NCBI GenBank assembly: GCA_021234155.1
Contig: JAJEKV010000079.1
Location: forward strand, 3,754,261-3,818,260
DNA: 64,000 bases
Reading direction: 5' to 3'
DNA from: Isoetes taiwanensis
Lineage: Eukaryota; Streptophyta; Lycopodiopsida; Isoetales; Isoetaceae
The position numbers and the translations under genes were made by a program. Positions 21,882-32,519 of this stretch are shown here, piece after piece; within the stretch, counting starts at the first letter, position 1; every line of letters starts with the position of its first letter. Below the pieces are notes generated by a model, which saw nothing but the letters and a program-made list of their open reading frames with translations, had not been told where the DNA came from and searched no databases.

Positions 21882-23875
21882 GATCTTGTGATCCGGATTT
21901 CAAGTATGCCCATAACTTGACCAGGAAACTTCAAAGGACTAGACGAGCTGCAGCAGTATTGACGGATCAACAGATAGATATTGGATTGCTTCTACCCAAA
22001 GGGCGAGCCGACTTCATCAATTTGCAGGTTCAGAGAAAGAAAGCACAGGAGCTCGAATCCCAGGAGAAGCAAATAAGGGAAATTCGGGCTCGAATTGCTC
22101 GGAGCCATGGCAATGGGGTCACCGAGTCGGAAATTTGGCCGCCCAGCCCTAAATGGGATTCCGAGCAGGCCCAAGTGGACGCAGACGATTGGAGTGCCGA
22201 ATTCAGGGCTGCTGCAGATGATAATCTGAAATCTCCCCAGGTTAAAAGGAGGACACCACATGGTTCGGATGCACCATTGAAGCCGAAGCCGACTAAGGCC
22301 CGGCGAGAATCTGCTATCATGGCTCCCAATCAAATTATTTCCGAAGAATCTGAGCCTGATGACGAAGAGGAGCCGGTTGATTCCAGTATAAAACCCAGCA
22401 GGATAAGATTTCATTATTTGTATTGCATAGATCCCTCCTTTCACATTGTCGCTCTGTCCTCTACCAGAGAGGTGCGCAAATGGGAGAGATGGACCTTTAA
22501 TTTCACATTGACATATCCAATTGTTGTGGAGAGTCCGCTACTTAAGGTGGGCAGCAAATCGCAATCCGTGGAGTTCTTCATCACCGAGGCAGAGGCCCAA
22601 AAATTCCAAACAATTCCAAGTGGCCTCGGAGATTTGGCATGCGAGGTGGATGCCGACTGCATTGGAGCTTCTTTTTCTTGTGGAGTGTAATTTTGCTACT
22701 AGGTTCACTTCATTGTTCGGACAATTGGAATTTGTTTTAATTTGCACATCCTCTCCTCGTGGTACTTGTCCATTCGATTCCTATTCGGAAGAGATGTCAC
22801 CATGTAATGGTTCACCCCTTGCGTGATTCGGATTATTTCTAAGTGGAAGCAAAGGCGGGTTTAGGCGGGGGCATATGACCAATTTGCAAAGTTGATCCCG
22901 CCATCACCGGTTTGGCAAAGCCGCTCAATGGAGAATTCAAAGATGTTCAAGACTACTACATTCCCTGTTAATGCAAGGTAACATCCGCCTTGTGAAGTTA
23001 AAAGATCCCCTTCATTTTTAATTGTATGGTGATTAGTTTTATCGAACTGCAGTGGCCATTGGAGCCTGTTTATATTAGTTGTTGATCAATTGGCATGCCA
23101 GAAGCTGAACAAGCCCTGCCCGTGCATTTTGCACTTTGATTCTTATGATCCCCTGCATGCAGATGTTCGAGGCTTCATAACTTTGTGAGTTATTTCAGGT
23201 GTACACATATTTATGGTTTCAGCATAGGTAATTAGGTTCTTATTTTAGGGATTGAACTCGGATTACATTTCCAGGTTCTTGAGTGACCTATTCAAGAGGT
23301 GGAAGCACGAGGAATCAGCACTTCACAATGCTCCTTGCATACTGATGGATGCTCCCCAGCAACATAACAGCCAAGATTGTGGTGTATATGTGGTAAATTA
23401 TGTGAATAGATTTATTCGAGATGTTTGAAGCACCAAAGATCAGGTAAATCACAATTCTGAATGACTTAAGAATTGGAGATTTTTAGAATTGTCACTTTTC
23501 AGATTGTTCTTTTTCAGGTTGTCATTACCCGGGATTGGTTCCAGAAGGAAGAGATAGACAATACCCGGCAGTGTTTCATTACAGTTTTGCAGAAATTGAG
23601 TGACTGTCTAGCCCAAGGGAAATCCACTTTCTATTTGCCCGAAGGCCGGATCGATTCTCTCGCCCGATTACTCCGCCTCACGTTAAATGGCCCCCGAAAA
23701 TAACAATGGATCTAATCAGATATTTGAATGTAATTTGAGTAAACCGTATGCACATATGAATATAAGAAATGAACATTACGCGGAAATATTGGTCAATGTG
23801 GAATATGAGACAATTTCGCGGAAATATTGGTCAATGTGAAATATTGGTCAATGTGTCAATGTCCCTTGATAATTA

Positions 23876-24335
23876 TGTTGTGATCCCCTCAGGGATCACA
23901 ACATTATTATTGGGGATCCCTCCTCAGGGATCACACGTCATGAAAAAAAAACATTATTTAATTTCAATGGTATGGATATTATTTTCGATATTAAGGGATA
24001 TTCGTTGTAGATGCCGGATGATCCCCTCCTCCGGGATCACAACATAATTAATGGGGATCCCCTCCTCCGGGATCACACGTCCGCGAAAAAAGCATTATTT
24101 AATTTCAATGGTATGGTTACTATTTTCGATATTAAGGGATATTCGTTGTAGATGCCGGATGATCCCCTCCTCCGGGATCACAATATAATTAATGGGGATC
24201 CCCTCCTCCGGGATCACACGTCCTCCGCGAAGAAAACATTATTTAATTTTAATGGTATGGTTACTATTTTCGATATTAAGGCATATTCTTCTGTAGATGC
24301 CGTGTGATCCCCACCTCCGGGATCACACGTCCGGT
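23876..24335. repeat. Tandem palindromic repeats between the two MULE genes
   Basis: A unit of about 145 bp is repeated roughly three times. Each unit carries two GATCCCCTCCTCCGGGATCA palindromes separated by ACAACATAATTAATGG. The palindrome is the same as in the MULE TIRs, but the surrounding unit differs. It lies exactly between the 3' ends of the convergent protease and transposase genes, where it could act as a shared terminator or insulator. That role is inference. Confidence 0.85.
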
Positions 24336-24470
24336 TCTTAAATGTCCCAATTTAACCTCAATGGTTTGATTTCTTAAATGAGTTGCGTTGCCCCCTAAGT
24401 TATCGTATGTAGTGAGAACAATTGAAAGTAAACTCATAAATGACTTAACATGTTCTGTTCAACTGAATAC

Positions 24471-27400
24471 TTACAATATCCCCTCCATCTCAACTTGCTT
24501 CCAGCTCTTCTTGATTTCCTTGTCCTTCCTGTTCCCAAGCTCTATCAAAGGCTTGAGCCTGGCCAAACTATTTCCACACTTCTCTTCATTTGCCAAGGTG
24601 GGGAGAGTTGTTATGGCTACCATGTTGGTGCCCCCAACATCATTCATTCTCTCTAGCCTAGTGTCGAGTTGTCTCATAAGAGAATCAGTAGCAACAAACA
24701 TGCTAGGATCTTTTTCTGCCCTTGACACCACTCTAGCAATTACTTCCTGTAAGGATGCACGAGTCTTATCCAAGTTAAACCTTCTCTCCATTTGGGAGAG
24801 AGACTCCTCTCCCAAGCATACAATGTCGGCCACATCTTCACATGGATTTCCCTCCCATGGAACTATCTCCTCACATGGCCTCAACTGGTCCATGCCCCCA
24901 GCAATTGTCCCATATTGGGAACCAAGCACATGTAAAAGATCCTGATCTCTGTAGTTGCCCAGCAATTGCATAACCTTAACCTGGTGTTTACACAAGTTGC
25001 CCTTGGCTCCCCAAGGGCAGTCACAGCATGCCCAATTCTTGTGTGCCCCGTTCACAAAGTAAGGACCTAGCCCTAGAGTACGTTCGCTTTGCACTTCTGC
25101 CTCACCTTCCTCGAAGTTGGTGAATGTGACTTGTTCATCAGCAATCTTCCTTGCACCACGTATGGCGCACTCTATTATCTTCTCCTGGGATGTATTTACT
25201 ACAAAGCCTGCTTCCTTCATGGACCTACAACACAAAGGATTCATATAAACACAAAGGCTAGAGAGAAGGATTAGATGTGTAGGAACTATACCTGATGTAT
25301 GTCATGTGTGTCTCCACGTTATTGGTTAGGATGTAGAGCAGCCAATCAATCCTCCTTCCTCGAAGTGCACGTTTAGAAATGCCCAGGCGCCTCTTCAAGG
25401 CACAAGGCCATGCCTCTATGGCAGCATTTGTCTCTTGGTTAGAGTGAGGGTACATCCTTGTAGCCAACACCCATTGACAAATGTTTTTAGTCCACTCCTT
25501 ACTCATGTAGGCTGCCAGCTTAGGGTATTGAGGATACTTCTTCACTAACTCTTCCAATTTCCTGGTGGCCTCTTTCCTCACTTCCCTGTACTCTTCCCCA
25601 TACTCATTGTCTCCAAGAGGGCCTTCTGTCCTGTACATAATGTAACCAAGCTCCTTGAACAACTCGTTTCGATGCACCTTGTTCTTCACATTCTTACGCA
25701 ACCATTTAATCCATGCCCTCCTCACGTGCCAAATGCATATTTGCATGGGTACATTAGGGAAAACCTACAAAAATAACCAAGGTTAGTACATATGGAATCA
25801 CAACCAAGGATTAAGTTTCAACAACTTACATTCTTTACAGAAGTCGTATTTAATTAAAGTGGGACTCATTCCATTCCCACTTTTTTTGGGAACCCTGTTA
25901 ATTTACACAAAAAGAAGCATCCCGACCCGAAAACTGGCCATAATTGGAATTTCTGTGTATTAGTGTGCATCCAAGCTTTTCTTCCAGTTTTCTTGGATAG
26001 CATGTCGAGAACAAGAACAATGCAACGCAAACATAGGAATTTCATTACAGCTTGAGACCAAAGTTCTAATTGAAAAAGATTCTTAGTTGAACATTTTGGC
26101 TCTATTTTCTTAGGTGGGTAGACAATAGATCACAAATTCCAACAAAAATTAAGCAAATTGTTTACTTAATCACCCAAAAATACTAGTTTTGAGATACCTT
26201 ATATTTATAAATGGGCTCATTACAATATATATTACAGTGGGTGAAGAGACCATAGTGGTGGTATGGGCACAATGATTACACCCTCTTCACACATGAACCA
26301 CCTAGTGCAAAGGGCACGTGGAGCTCTCTCCTAGTCACGGAGCAACTTACAGACGATAGAAATTTGTATGAGGAGTTCCTTTATGGGCCACGCGCTTGTA
26401 TGTCCAACTGATGTCACCACCCTCTTGTCGGCACCTTTCTTCAATGAACTGATCTTTTCATTGCTCCCAAGCATGTACTATCTGGTCGAGATAAGAACTG
26501 CAAGAGATAAAATCAAATTAGTCAAGTGATGCTACATGCAAAAAAAATAAAATAAAACACAGTTCTTAGGGCCATTTTTGGAAAATACAGGCATGAGAAA
26601 GGCAGCTCAGAGGGAAAAACACAGGTCAGAAGGCCTTTCTCGACTCGCGAGTCGAGAAAGGCAGCTCAAAGCGAAAAACACAAGTTTTAGGGGTCAGAAG
26701 GCCTTTCCCGACTCGCGAGTCGAGAAAGGCAGCTCAAAGAGAAAAACACAGGTTTTAGGGATCAGAAGGCCTTTCTCGACTCGCGAGTCGAAAAGCAGCC
26801 TCAAGGCCGTTAAACGCGGGTTTTAGGGGTCGAGGCCTTTTTCGACTCGCGAGTCGAGAAAGGCGGCCTCAAAGTTTAAAAACGAAGTTTTAGGGAGTCG
26901 AGGCCTTTCTCGACTCGCGAGTCGAGAAAGGCAGCTCAAAGCGAATGTTATTTCTTCCAATGTTATTTCTATACCCCGCTTTTTTTTCCCACCCATATTT
27001 AAACCAATGTTTCCTATACCCCGCTTTTTTTTCCCACCAATATTTAAACCAATGTTTCCTATACCCCGCTTCTTTTTCCCACCCATATTTAAATTTTAAA
27101 ATTTGGTACACACACCTTTAAGTTAGAGATACGTTGTACCACTTGGACTCTTTCGGAAGAAATTGATCCGCCATAATCGCCATAGCCATAACACAAAATT
27201 GATTCGAGTCTTGGTGTGGATGTGGAGCGGGGAGACCTGGAAATCTGGGCTTGTTTCTTGAGAAGTCATCCCCGTTTCTTGCTAAGCTTCTTATTCTCCT
27301 TGACCGCATGCATTGACGATTTTGATTTAGATTAATCTGGTATCAAGAAGAAGAACGAAGGCATCAAGTAGAAGAACGAGACACTTTTAAACAAAGAAGA

Positions 27401-30400
27401 GATATAGATTTACCGCATCCCGCCCTTTGCCCTTTGAATCGTGATCCCGCCAAGTTTACTATAATCTTCGGTAATCTTGAAGACTATAAGCTTTCGTAAT
27501 CTTCGGGGATCATCGTGGCCCCCGAACTGGATCGCCGTAAAGGGTAAATCGTATTGGCGCCGAAACCGCGATCGATGAGGGCGAGGTAGCGTGGCAAGTC
27601 CATCCGTTTTTTCAACCTCAGATCCAGGCCAGTATATTGTGGCGGATATAAGCCCAGCTTGGCTGCAAGAGGCGGATATAAGCCATAGCAATTTCTTGAA
27701 GAACAACACCAAAGAAGAGGCGAGGCCGGCGCGGCGCTTCAGCGGGCTGTGATATCGGCCGCTATCTCGCTATATCTGCCGGCCCGCCCTCGCACCCACG
27801 AATCTGCGGCCGCCTGCGCTATCTAGCCAAATGCTTATTTTCTTTCTCGCAATCTTCTTCTCTCAGAATCGGAGAAGGTCAAGATCCAGCTCTGCAAAGC
27901 CTTAAACATTCAAGAAAATCGTGGAAAGCCCCGTGCTCAGTAATGACATTGGAATGCAGAGAATAATAGGCGGCCAGAGTTCTGATCTGAAGCTTTCTTC
28001 TTGCTTTTCTTTGCATTACCTAACAGGGGCAGAAAAGCTCTTGAACAGGGGCGGAATCCACATTTCGCTACTCCCTTAGTTCTTGTTGAAGCAATGCCTT
28101 GCCTTAGTTCGTTCTTGAGAGATCCCTTACGCAGCTATGCTCCACGCTCTAGAGACTGGAGGCAACCTCGGTATCCCAGTCGAGAGGGTCTCTCTAGGCT
28201 GCTAACACGACGGAGTGGAGGGCGCCCGAGATGCTAGTGCTATAATTTGCTTTTGTTGTTGGTTGACTTCCTTTTGGACCGTGGTGGTTATCTTTGAGCA
28301 AGTGTGGAATATAGCTACCTTAGTCTCTCTCTCTGCGCTTTGGGGGAGGCAAGGCGATGGGCTTGCATAGCCTTATGCCTTCTCGACTAGTGAGTCGAGA
28401 AGGTTGAGAATTCTAGAATTTCATTTAGTAATTAATTATTTATTTTTTATTACGTAATATTTAATTTCTATTTTTAATATGAGATTTAATTGTTTTTTCT
28501 TTAATTTATAATATTTAGTTGTTTTTTATTTATTTTTTGACGGGGTGATCCTCTCCCTCTCCAACTCTCGTTGCCCCTAACCCTCCCCTTTGCCCGACCT
28601 TTCCCCATTTCTCCTTCCCTCCCTCCCTCCCCTCCCTTTGCCATGTTTTTCCCTTGCCCCCTTCCCCTTGCCCCTTGCCCCTTGCCCCTTCCCCTGCCCC
28701 TTCTTCTCCCTTGCCCCTTCTCCTTGCCCCTCTTCTCCCTTGCCCCTCCCCTTCTCACTCCGCCTTCCCTTCCCCTTCCCCTTCCCCTCCCCCTTTCGAT
28801 CTCACCTCGCTCAACTTTCTCAACTATTTATTTGGAAATTCTGTAAGAAAATATTGTGAACCAGTCCTTGTTATATGATGTGAAATTTTGATGTCAATAT
28901 GAGTCCCATTTTCAGTCCGAGTCCCAAAATTCAAGATTTGTCCCACTTTAATTAAATACGACTTACAGCCTTTATCTCAGCATGGGCATCATCCGTAATG
29001 ATGCAAGAAGGTTGCCATTCAGGATCATCTTGGCATAAGGATTCCTTTAGTGCTTGCATCCACTTTGTTATAGCTCCACTCTCTTGAGAATTGGTTAGAA
29101 CATAAGCCAATGGCAAACCATTGGAATACTCATCAAAGGCGATGAGTGTGAAAAGATAGAACCTGCACAAACATACATACCCAATAAATCAATGTACAAA
29201 ATGAAGGTTCAAGAAAAATCATACCTCTTGTCATTTGTTTTGAAGGTAGAGTCCTGCAAATGGCTCCATTCTTACCAAATCTCAACATGGATTCCCTTTG
29301 GATTGGAGTCATAACTCCTAACTGAAACAAGTCTCCTTGCTCATACATGAACACCGAATCTTGGTGTTGTTGAACCCACATATAGATGCTAGTTGGAAGA
29401 TCATCATGCAGCTTCCATGTGTTACGAACAACTCCCTTCTCAACATTGTATACGTCCCGAATTTTGAGCAGATCATCCCTACACATGCTTTCAGTTCCAT
29501 GCACATCACGCTTCAATCTCCATCTCTCGTCATGCATATTCATGACACTACGTGGAGTGTGCCATTGCACAAGCTTTTCTCGGACCCAATCCTTCAATTC
29601 TTGTGAGATCCAGGGTGCTAACTTGAACTTAATCCCTTGCCGAGGGTCAATGGACTTACCATGGCAAGGCAAACCTTGGATATTCTTGTGATCAAACCCA
29701 TAATAAGTGATATGTGAAAATTCTGGAAGGAGATAGAGTTGCCTGATTGTGAAATGGCACTGGCAGCCCCTACGTACACCCTCTCCCCTCTGAACCCTTT
29801 TCCTGCGTCTACCCGGTGGACGTGGTCCATCCTCAACCACATGAGTGTTTGCTGTCATGTCTTGAGGTCCATATGAACACCAATATCTGTATTATGCAAA
29901 TACAAGTTAATGTAGACCTAAGTGTAATTCTAAAAGAACCACTTCAAATGAATCAAAATAACTTCAAGCAAACACAATAACTTCTTGGTTCACTCAATGA
30001 TGATTTCCAATTAAAAACACATGAATCTAACAATGTCTATACCTCTTCAAGGTCAAGTAGGAATCTTTGTAGGGTCTTTTTAACACTCTCTCAAAATTTC
30101 TGAGTCCTGGGAGATAGAAGTTGCAAGGTGCTTGGGAATTCTTCTGCTCCCCAAGAATAAAATCTTGAACCCGGTTGGTGTGGATGTAGCAGGTCCACAG
30201 CAGCATCCGCCCACCCCCTTGAATAGTAGGTACCTGATGCTCTTCAGGATACCAATGGAGATTGCCATGATCAAACAACCCATTTGGAGGTGATTCGGGC
30301 TGTATTTCAGCCCTTAGCTGTAGAAAAATACTCAAAATATAAATGGGAATGCATGTCTCTTCATTGAAATGACTTACTAATCGATTACCTCTTCTCTCTT

Positions 30401-30418
30401 CTCCTCTAGTTCGTCCAT
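24471..30418 (-). CDS. MULE transposase (FAR1/FHY3-related), interrupted in an exon by the AAGTCG element
   Basis: Spliced exons on the minus strand run approximately 30418-30389, 30317-30043, 29889-29225, 29163-28965, then across the insertion to about 25829, 25764-25292 and 25226-24471. The start MDELEEKREE lies just inside the right TIR. The DDE core is readable: Asp in LFTLIAFDEYSNGLP, Asp in CIITDDAHAEIKAV, Glu in HSNQETNAAIEAW. The C-terminus has a SWIM zinc finger, CDCPWGAKGNLCKHQ (CxC...CxH). No stop or frameshift was found outside the insertion. Without the insertion the exon continues AEIKAVKN, then a GTAAGT intron, then VFPNVPMQICIWHVRRAW. The transposase was probably intact until the 3.1-kb insertion. 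Confidence 0.88.
26625..26945. repeat. Array of five long perfect palindromes
   Basis: Five copies of a unit of about 65-70 bp occur here, each centred on a palindrome whose core is TCTCGACTCGCGAGTCGAGA. In intact copies the symmetry extends to about 30 bp (GCCTTT on one side, AAAGGC on the other). Spacers carry AGCTCAAAG and GTTTTAGGG. Such arrays can extrude cruciforms or bind a dimeric protein. Confidence 0.9.
26950..27095. repeat. Minisatellite, about 45 bp x3
   Basis: Three copies of a unit containing CCTATACCCCGCTTTTTTTT and CCCACCCATATTTAAA. A reverse-complement relative (GGCGGGAAAAAAAGGCG) occurs at 55610-55745 in the second AAGTCG element. Confidence 0.88.
27100..28370. other. GC-richer captured segment, no gene recognised
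   Basis: Base composition rises and short ORFs appear on both strands, but none shows a known domain. It may be transduplicated host DNA. Confidence 0.4.
28375..28402. repeat. Single palindrome, TTCTCGACTAGTGAGTCGAGA type
   Basis: A variant of the array palindrome with CTAG at its centre and a one-base mismatch. The same variant occurs twice near the matching end of the second AAGTCG element (54155-54240). Confidence 0.85.
28545..28800 (+). repeat. Polypyrimidine tract (CCTTGCCCC)n
   Basis: About 250 bp of nearly pure C/T, built from CCCCTTGCC-like repeats. The opposite-strand version (GGGCAAGGGAGAAG)n is at 53790-54035. Such tracts can form triplex or single-stranded structures. Long ORFs here are compositional artefacts. 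Confidence 0.88.
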
Positions 30419-30479
30419 GCCTGCGGCATTCCGCTCCTCTACCAGGCTACTTCGACATGCAGCAGAGAGAAACCAGAGA

Positions 30480-31181
30480 AACAACGTACTCAGGAGTGAT
30501 CCCGGAGGATGGTCTCAGAACCTACACGTGTCCTCATTCGAGTGGCCAGTCCGTGCATGGGCTGGCAAGTTTAAACCTGGACCGTTGGGTGGGTCTACGC
30601 TTCAATCTCCAACGTCCATACGCCATATACCGCCTCCGAATCAGTGTGCAATCAACGCGGTCGATCCCGAGGTCGGAATCGCTACGGCTGATAACCGTCA
30701 TGGATGTGATCCCGGAGGAGGGGATCACCACGGCCGATATCGGGAGAGGATATCGACGAGGGCCTCGTGATCCCGGAGGAGGGGATCACCACGGCCGATA
30801 TCGGGAGAGGATATCGACCAGGCCCTCGTGATCCCGGAGGAGGGGATCACCGAGCGTGATCCCGGAGGAGGGGATCACCACGGCCGATATCGGGAGAGGA
30901 TATCGACCAGCCCCTCGTGATCCCAGAGGAGGGGATCACCACGACCGATATCGGGAGAGGATATCGACCAGTCCCTCGTGATCCCGGAGGAGGGGATCTC
31001 TGCAGACGGCGGAGATTCGACGGGGTTTCGGACGGCCCGGATCGACCTGACAGGTACGTGCATGTGTCAGTACGGGAAAACGGGGTCCCCGAACGGATCC
31101 CGTCGAGAACGCCTGGGGATTCCGGAGGACGGGATCTCTAGCTCCGAGATCCCCGAATCCAGGGTAGAAGTATCTTGAGCC
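30480..31181 (-). repeat. MULE right TIR with palindrome-rich tandem repeats
   Basis: This is the inverted copy of 14056-14600, with five to six tandem units carrying GATCCCGGAGGAGGGGATCA and GATATCGGGAGAGGATATC. Similarity to the left TIR is strong from 31181 inward to about 30700 and fades beyond. The transposase start codon lies about 300 bp further in, so the TIR probably contains its promoter. Confidence 0.85.
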
Positions 31182-31370
31182 CTCTTTTAAGATCTCCTGG
31201 TCTGAACCCGCTGTTCTTTCCGTTTCAATCCACCCAAGATGATAGCTCTCGCCCATTTTACTGCCCACGTAGAGGAGCCGCCTTGCCTGGTATAAATCCT
31301 GACTTGACCTATTTTTTTCCCATTCTATTGCATGCAATATTACTTACTCTTCGTTTGTTTTTTGATGCAG

Positions 31371-31760
31371 ACTGCAGACTCTTCCTTTCAAAACAATCAG
31401 ACAAGTATATCGATTCTGATTCTATTGTTCTTGAAGGAGATGATGGGGAAGAATACCGCGCCCGGCTCTTTAGCAGATCAAGATCATCTGAGAGTATTTA
31501 TGTTGCACAGGTTGGAGTGAGTTTGAGCATGCAAATGGCATTGGTGAAGGGGATATTCTATTTTGCAAACTGTTGCCAGGGCCGAAGCCGAAAATCCAAG
31601 TTGCAGAAAAAAATGGTGGACAAAACTCTGATCATATTGATGATTCCAACATTGGGAAGCCAGATAAGAAGAGAAAGATCGATCAATATACTTGCTCTAA
31701 AAAGAACATGGTGCAGGACTCAGGTTCAGGTTCAGATTCTAATTCTGAATGCTTTTGAGA
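31371..31760 (+). pseudogene. Eroded exons of an unidentified nuclear-type protein
   Basis: After a pyrimidine-rich acceptor (TTTTTTGATGCAG at 31370), the sequence reads KQSDKYIDSDSIVLEGDDGEEYRARLF in one frame. Further on, KPDKKRKIDQYTCSKK follows in another frame, containing a nuclear-localisation-like KKRK. I cannot assign a family. The segment ends inside the inverted duplication at 31709-32037. Confidence 0.4.
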
Positions 31761-32037
31761 AAAGGTTAGAGAGGCCTGTTGCATTAGAAAGGTTGGTAGG
31801 CCAACTCTTTCCTTGGCCTACCAACCTTTCTAATGCAACAGGCCTCTCTAACCTTTCTTTTTTTCTTAGGTTAGAGAGGCCTGTTGCATTAGAAAGGTTG
31901 GTAGGCCAAGGAAAGACCTCTTTCCTTGGCCTACCAACCTTTCTAATGCAACAGGCCTCTAACCTTTCTTTTTTTCTTAGATATAAACATAAAGCATTCA
32001 GAATTAGAATCTGAAGCTGAACCTGAGTCCTGCACCG
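31709..32037. repeat. Nested inverted duplication forming a long hairpin
   Basis: The outer arms are about 45 bp (GGTGCAGGACTCAGGTTCAG on the left, inverted on the right up to 32037). Inside, a roughly 41-bp segment starting GGTTAGAGAGGCCTGTTGCA occurs four times in alternating orientation. A TTTCTTTTTTTCTTAG acceptor-like sequence is repeated twice. The outer arms derive from the exon just upstream. The transcript would fold into a nearly perfect long stem. Confidence 0.9.
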
Positions 32038-32217
32038 TGTGAGTGAACTTTTGTGAATGAACTCGTCTACTTATTGTAAGGTCTATGCATTTTTATTGTA
32101 GTACGTGTGTACTCTTTGTAAGATTTATGGTAAAAGCTGTGCATGTAACTTTCAAAAGGTTATATCAATGGGTTTTTATTTGCAGTCACCTGGCAAAGAC
32201 TCTGCAACAGAGTGTAT

Positions 32218-32510
32218 TACGAGTGTATTAATTTTTTTCCAAATGCCATTGATCAGGATAGTATTCGATACTTTACCTTCAAGGGGAAGTTTCTACATGC
32301 GAGCAGGTTCTAGATGCTTATACGAAAGGAAATTGATTGCATTGAAGTGAAGATGAAAATTTTGCATTATGAGTGTTTAGTTTTTTCCAAATGCCATTGA
32401 TCAGGATAGTATTTGATACTTTACCTTCAAGGGGAAGTTTCTACAGGTGATCAGGTTCTAGATGCGTATATGAAAGGAAATTGATTGCGTTGAAGTGAAG
32501 ATGAAAATGC
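32218..32510 (+). repeat. Tandem duplication of an exon-like segment, about 150 bp x2
   Basis: The block CCAAATGCCATTGATCAGGA through GATTGCATTGAAGTGAAGAT is repeated with about 5-8% difference. Either copy encodes parts of YFTFKGKFL, but frames are broken. Confidence 0.8.
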
Positions 32511-32519
32511 TACAGCAAC

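Larger units (their letters stand above)
15412..23703 (+). pseudogene. Ulp1-like (C48) cysteine protease gene of the MULE, split by the CACTA-like element
   Basis: The N-terminal part (15412-15622) contains a C2H2-like finger, VCDKSYSRKVDLENHRFRAH, whose first Cys is replaced by Val. It stops at the CACTA-like insertion and resumes at 21885; without the insertion the frame runs on as VWRRSC-DPDFKYAHNLTR. A basic coiled-coil region follows, then a linker, then the protease domain in several exons (about 23053-23430, 23519-23703). The catalytic triad is visible: His in GHWSLFILV, Asp in HFDSYDPLHAD, Cys in HNSQDCGVYVVNY, with the oxyanion Gln region preceding. Ulp1 enzymes cleave SUMO/ubiquitin-like conjugates. 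In MULEs the role is unknown. An in-frame TGA follows NRFIRDV, and the frame also breaks near 22690, so this copy is defective. Exon limits between 22690 and 23050 are uncertain. Confidence 0.75.
25841..28964 (+). mobile_element. AAGTCG-type element, copy 1 (3.1 kb), 4-bp TSD ACAG
   Basis: It starts AAGTCGTATTTAATTAAAG and ends with the inverted copy; the TIR is 25 bp, perfect, and ends in GGGAC. It is flanked by ACAG on both sides (25837-25840, 28965-28968). It sits inside an exon of the MULE transposase. Contents in order: AT-rich left arm, palindrome array, minisatellite, GC-rich captured segment, a lone palindrome, a C/T tract and the right arm. No transposase. A 4,000-bp relative in reverse orientation lies at 53628-57627. 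A 4-bp TSD is compatible with Chapaev, Sola, Ginger or the two-gene transposon at 52.4 kb; the superfamily is not assigned. Confidence 0.9.
14056..31181. mobile_element. MULE (Mutator-like element) with long TIRs, transposase and Ulp1 protease; host of two nested elements
   Basis: The ends begin GGCTCAAGATACTTCTACCC on the left and its inverted copy on the right. They are flanked by CTCCTTTAA (14047-14055) and CTCTTTTAA (31182-31190), a 9-bp target-site duplication with one mismatch. The similarity of the two ends extends for roughly 500-600 bp. Nine-bp TSDs, long TIRs and an enclosed MULE transposase on the minus strand agree with a Mutator-like element. Subtracting the CACTA-like insertion (15623-21881) and the AAGTCG element (25841-28964) leaves about 7.7 kb. 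The second gene is a Ulp1/C48-type protease, as described for Kaonashi-type MULEs of grasses. The mismatch in the TSD and the nested insertions imply an old copy. Confidence 0.88.

Noticed and set aside
26625-26945. CRISPR-like array
   Set aside because: Regularly spaced palindromic repeats were considered, but spacers are nearly identical, the genome is plant nuclear, and the array lies within a TIR-bounded element.
26578-27111. ORFs with ESRKAS- or GGKKKRGIG-type repeats
   Set aside because: They only translate the palindrome array and the minisatellite.
28501-28860. Long Pro/Leu-rich or Gly/Arg-rich ORFs over the C/T tract
   Set aside because: They are produced by a CCTTGCCCC-type simple repeat and occur in several frames and both strands. 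The same happens at 53714-54061.
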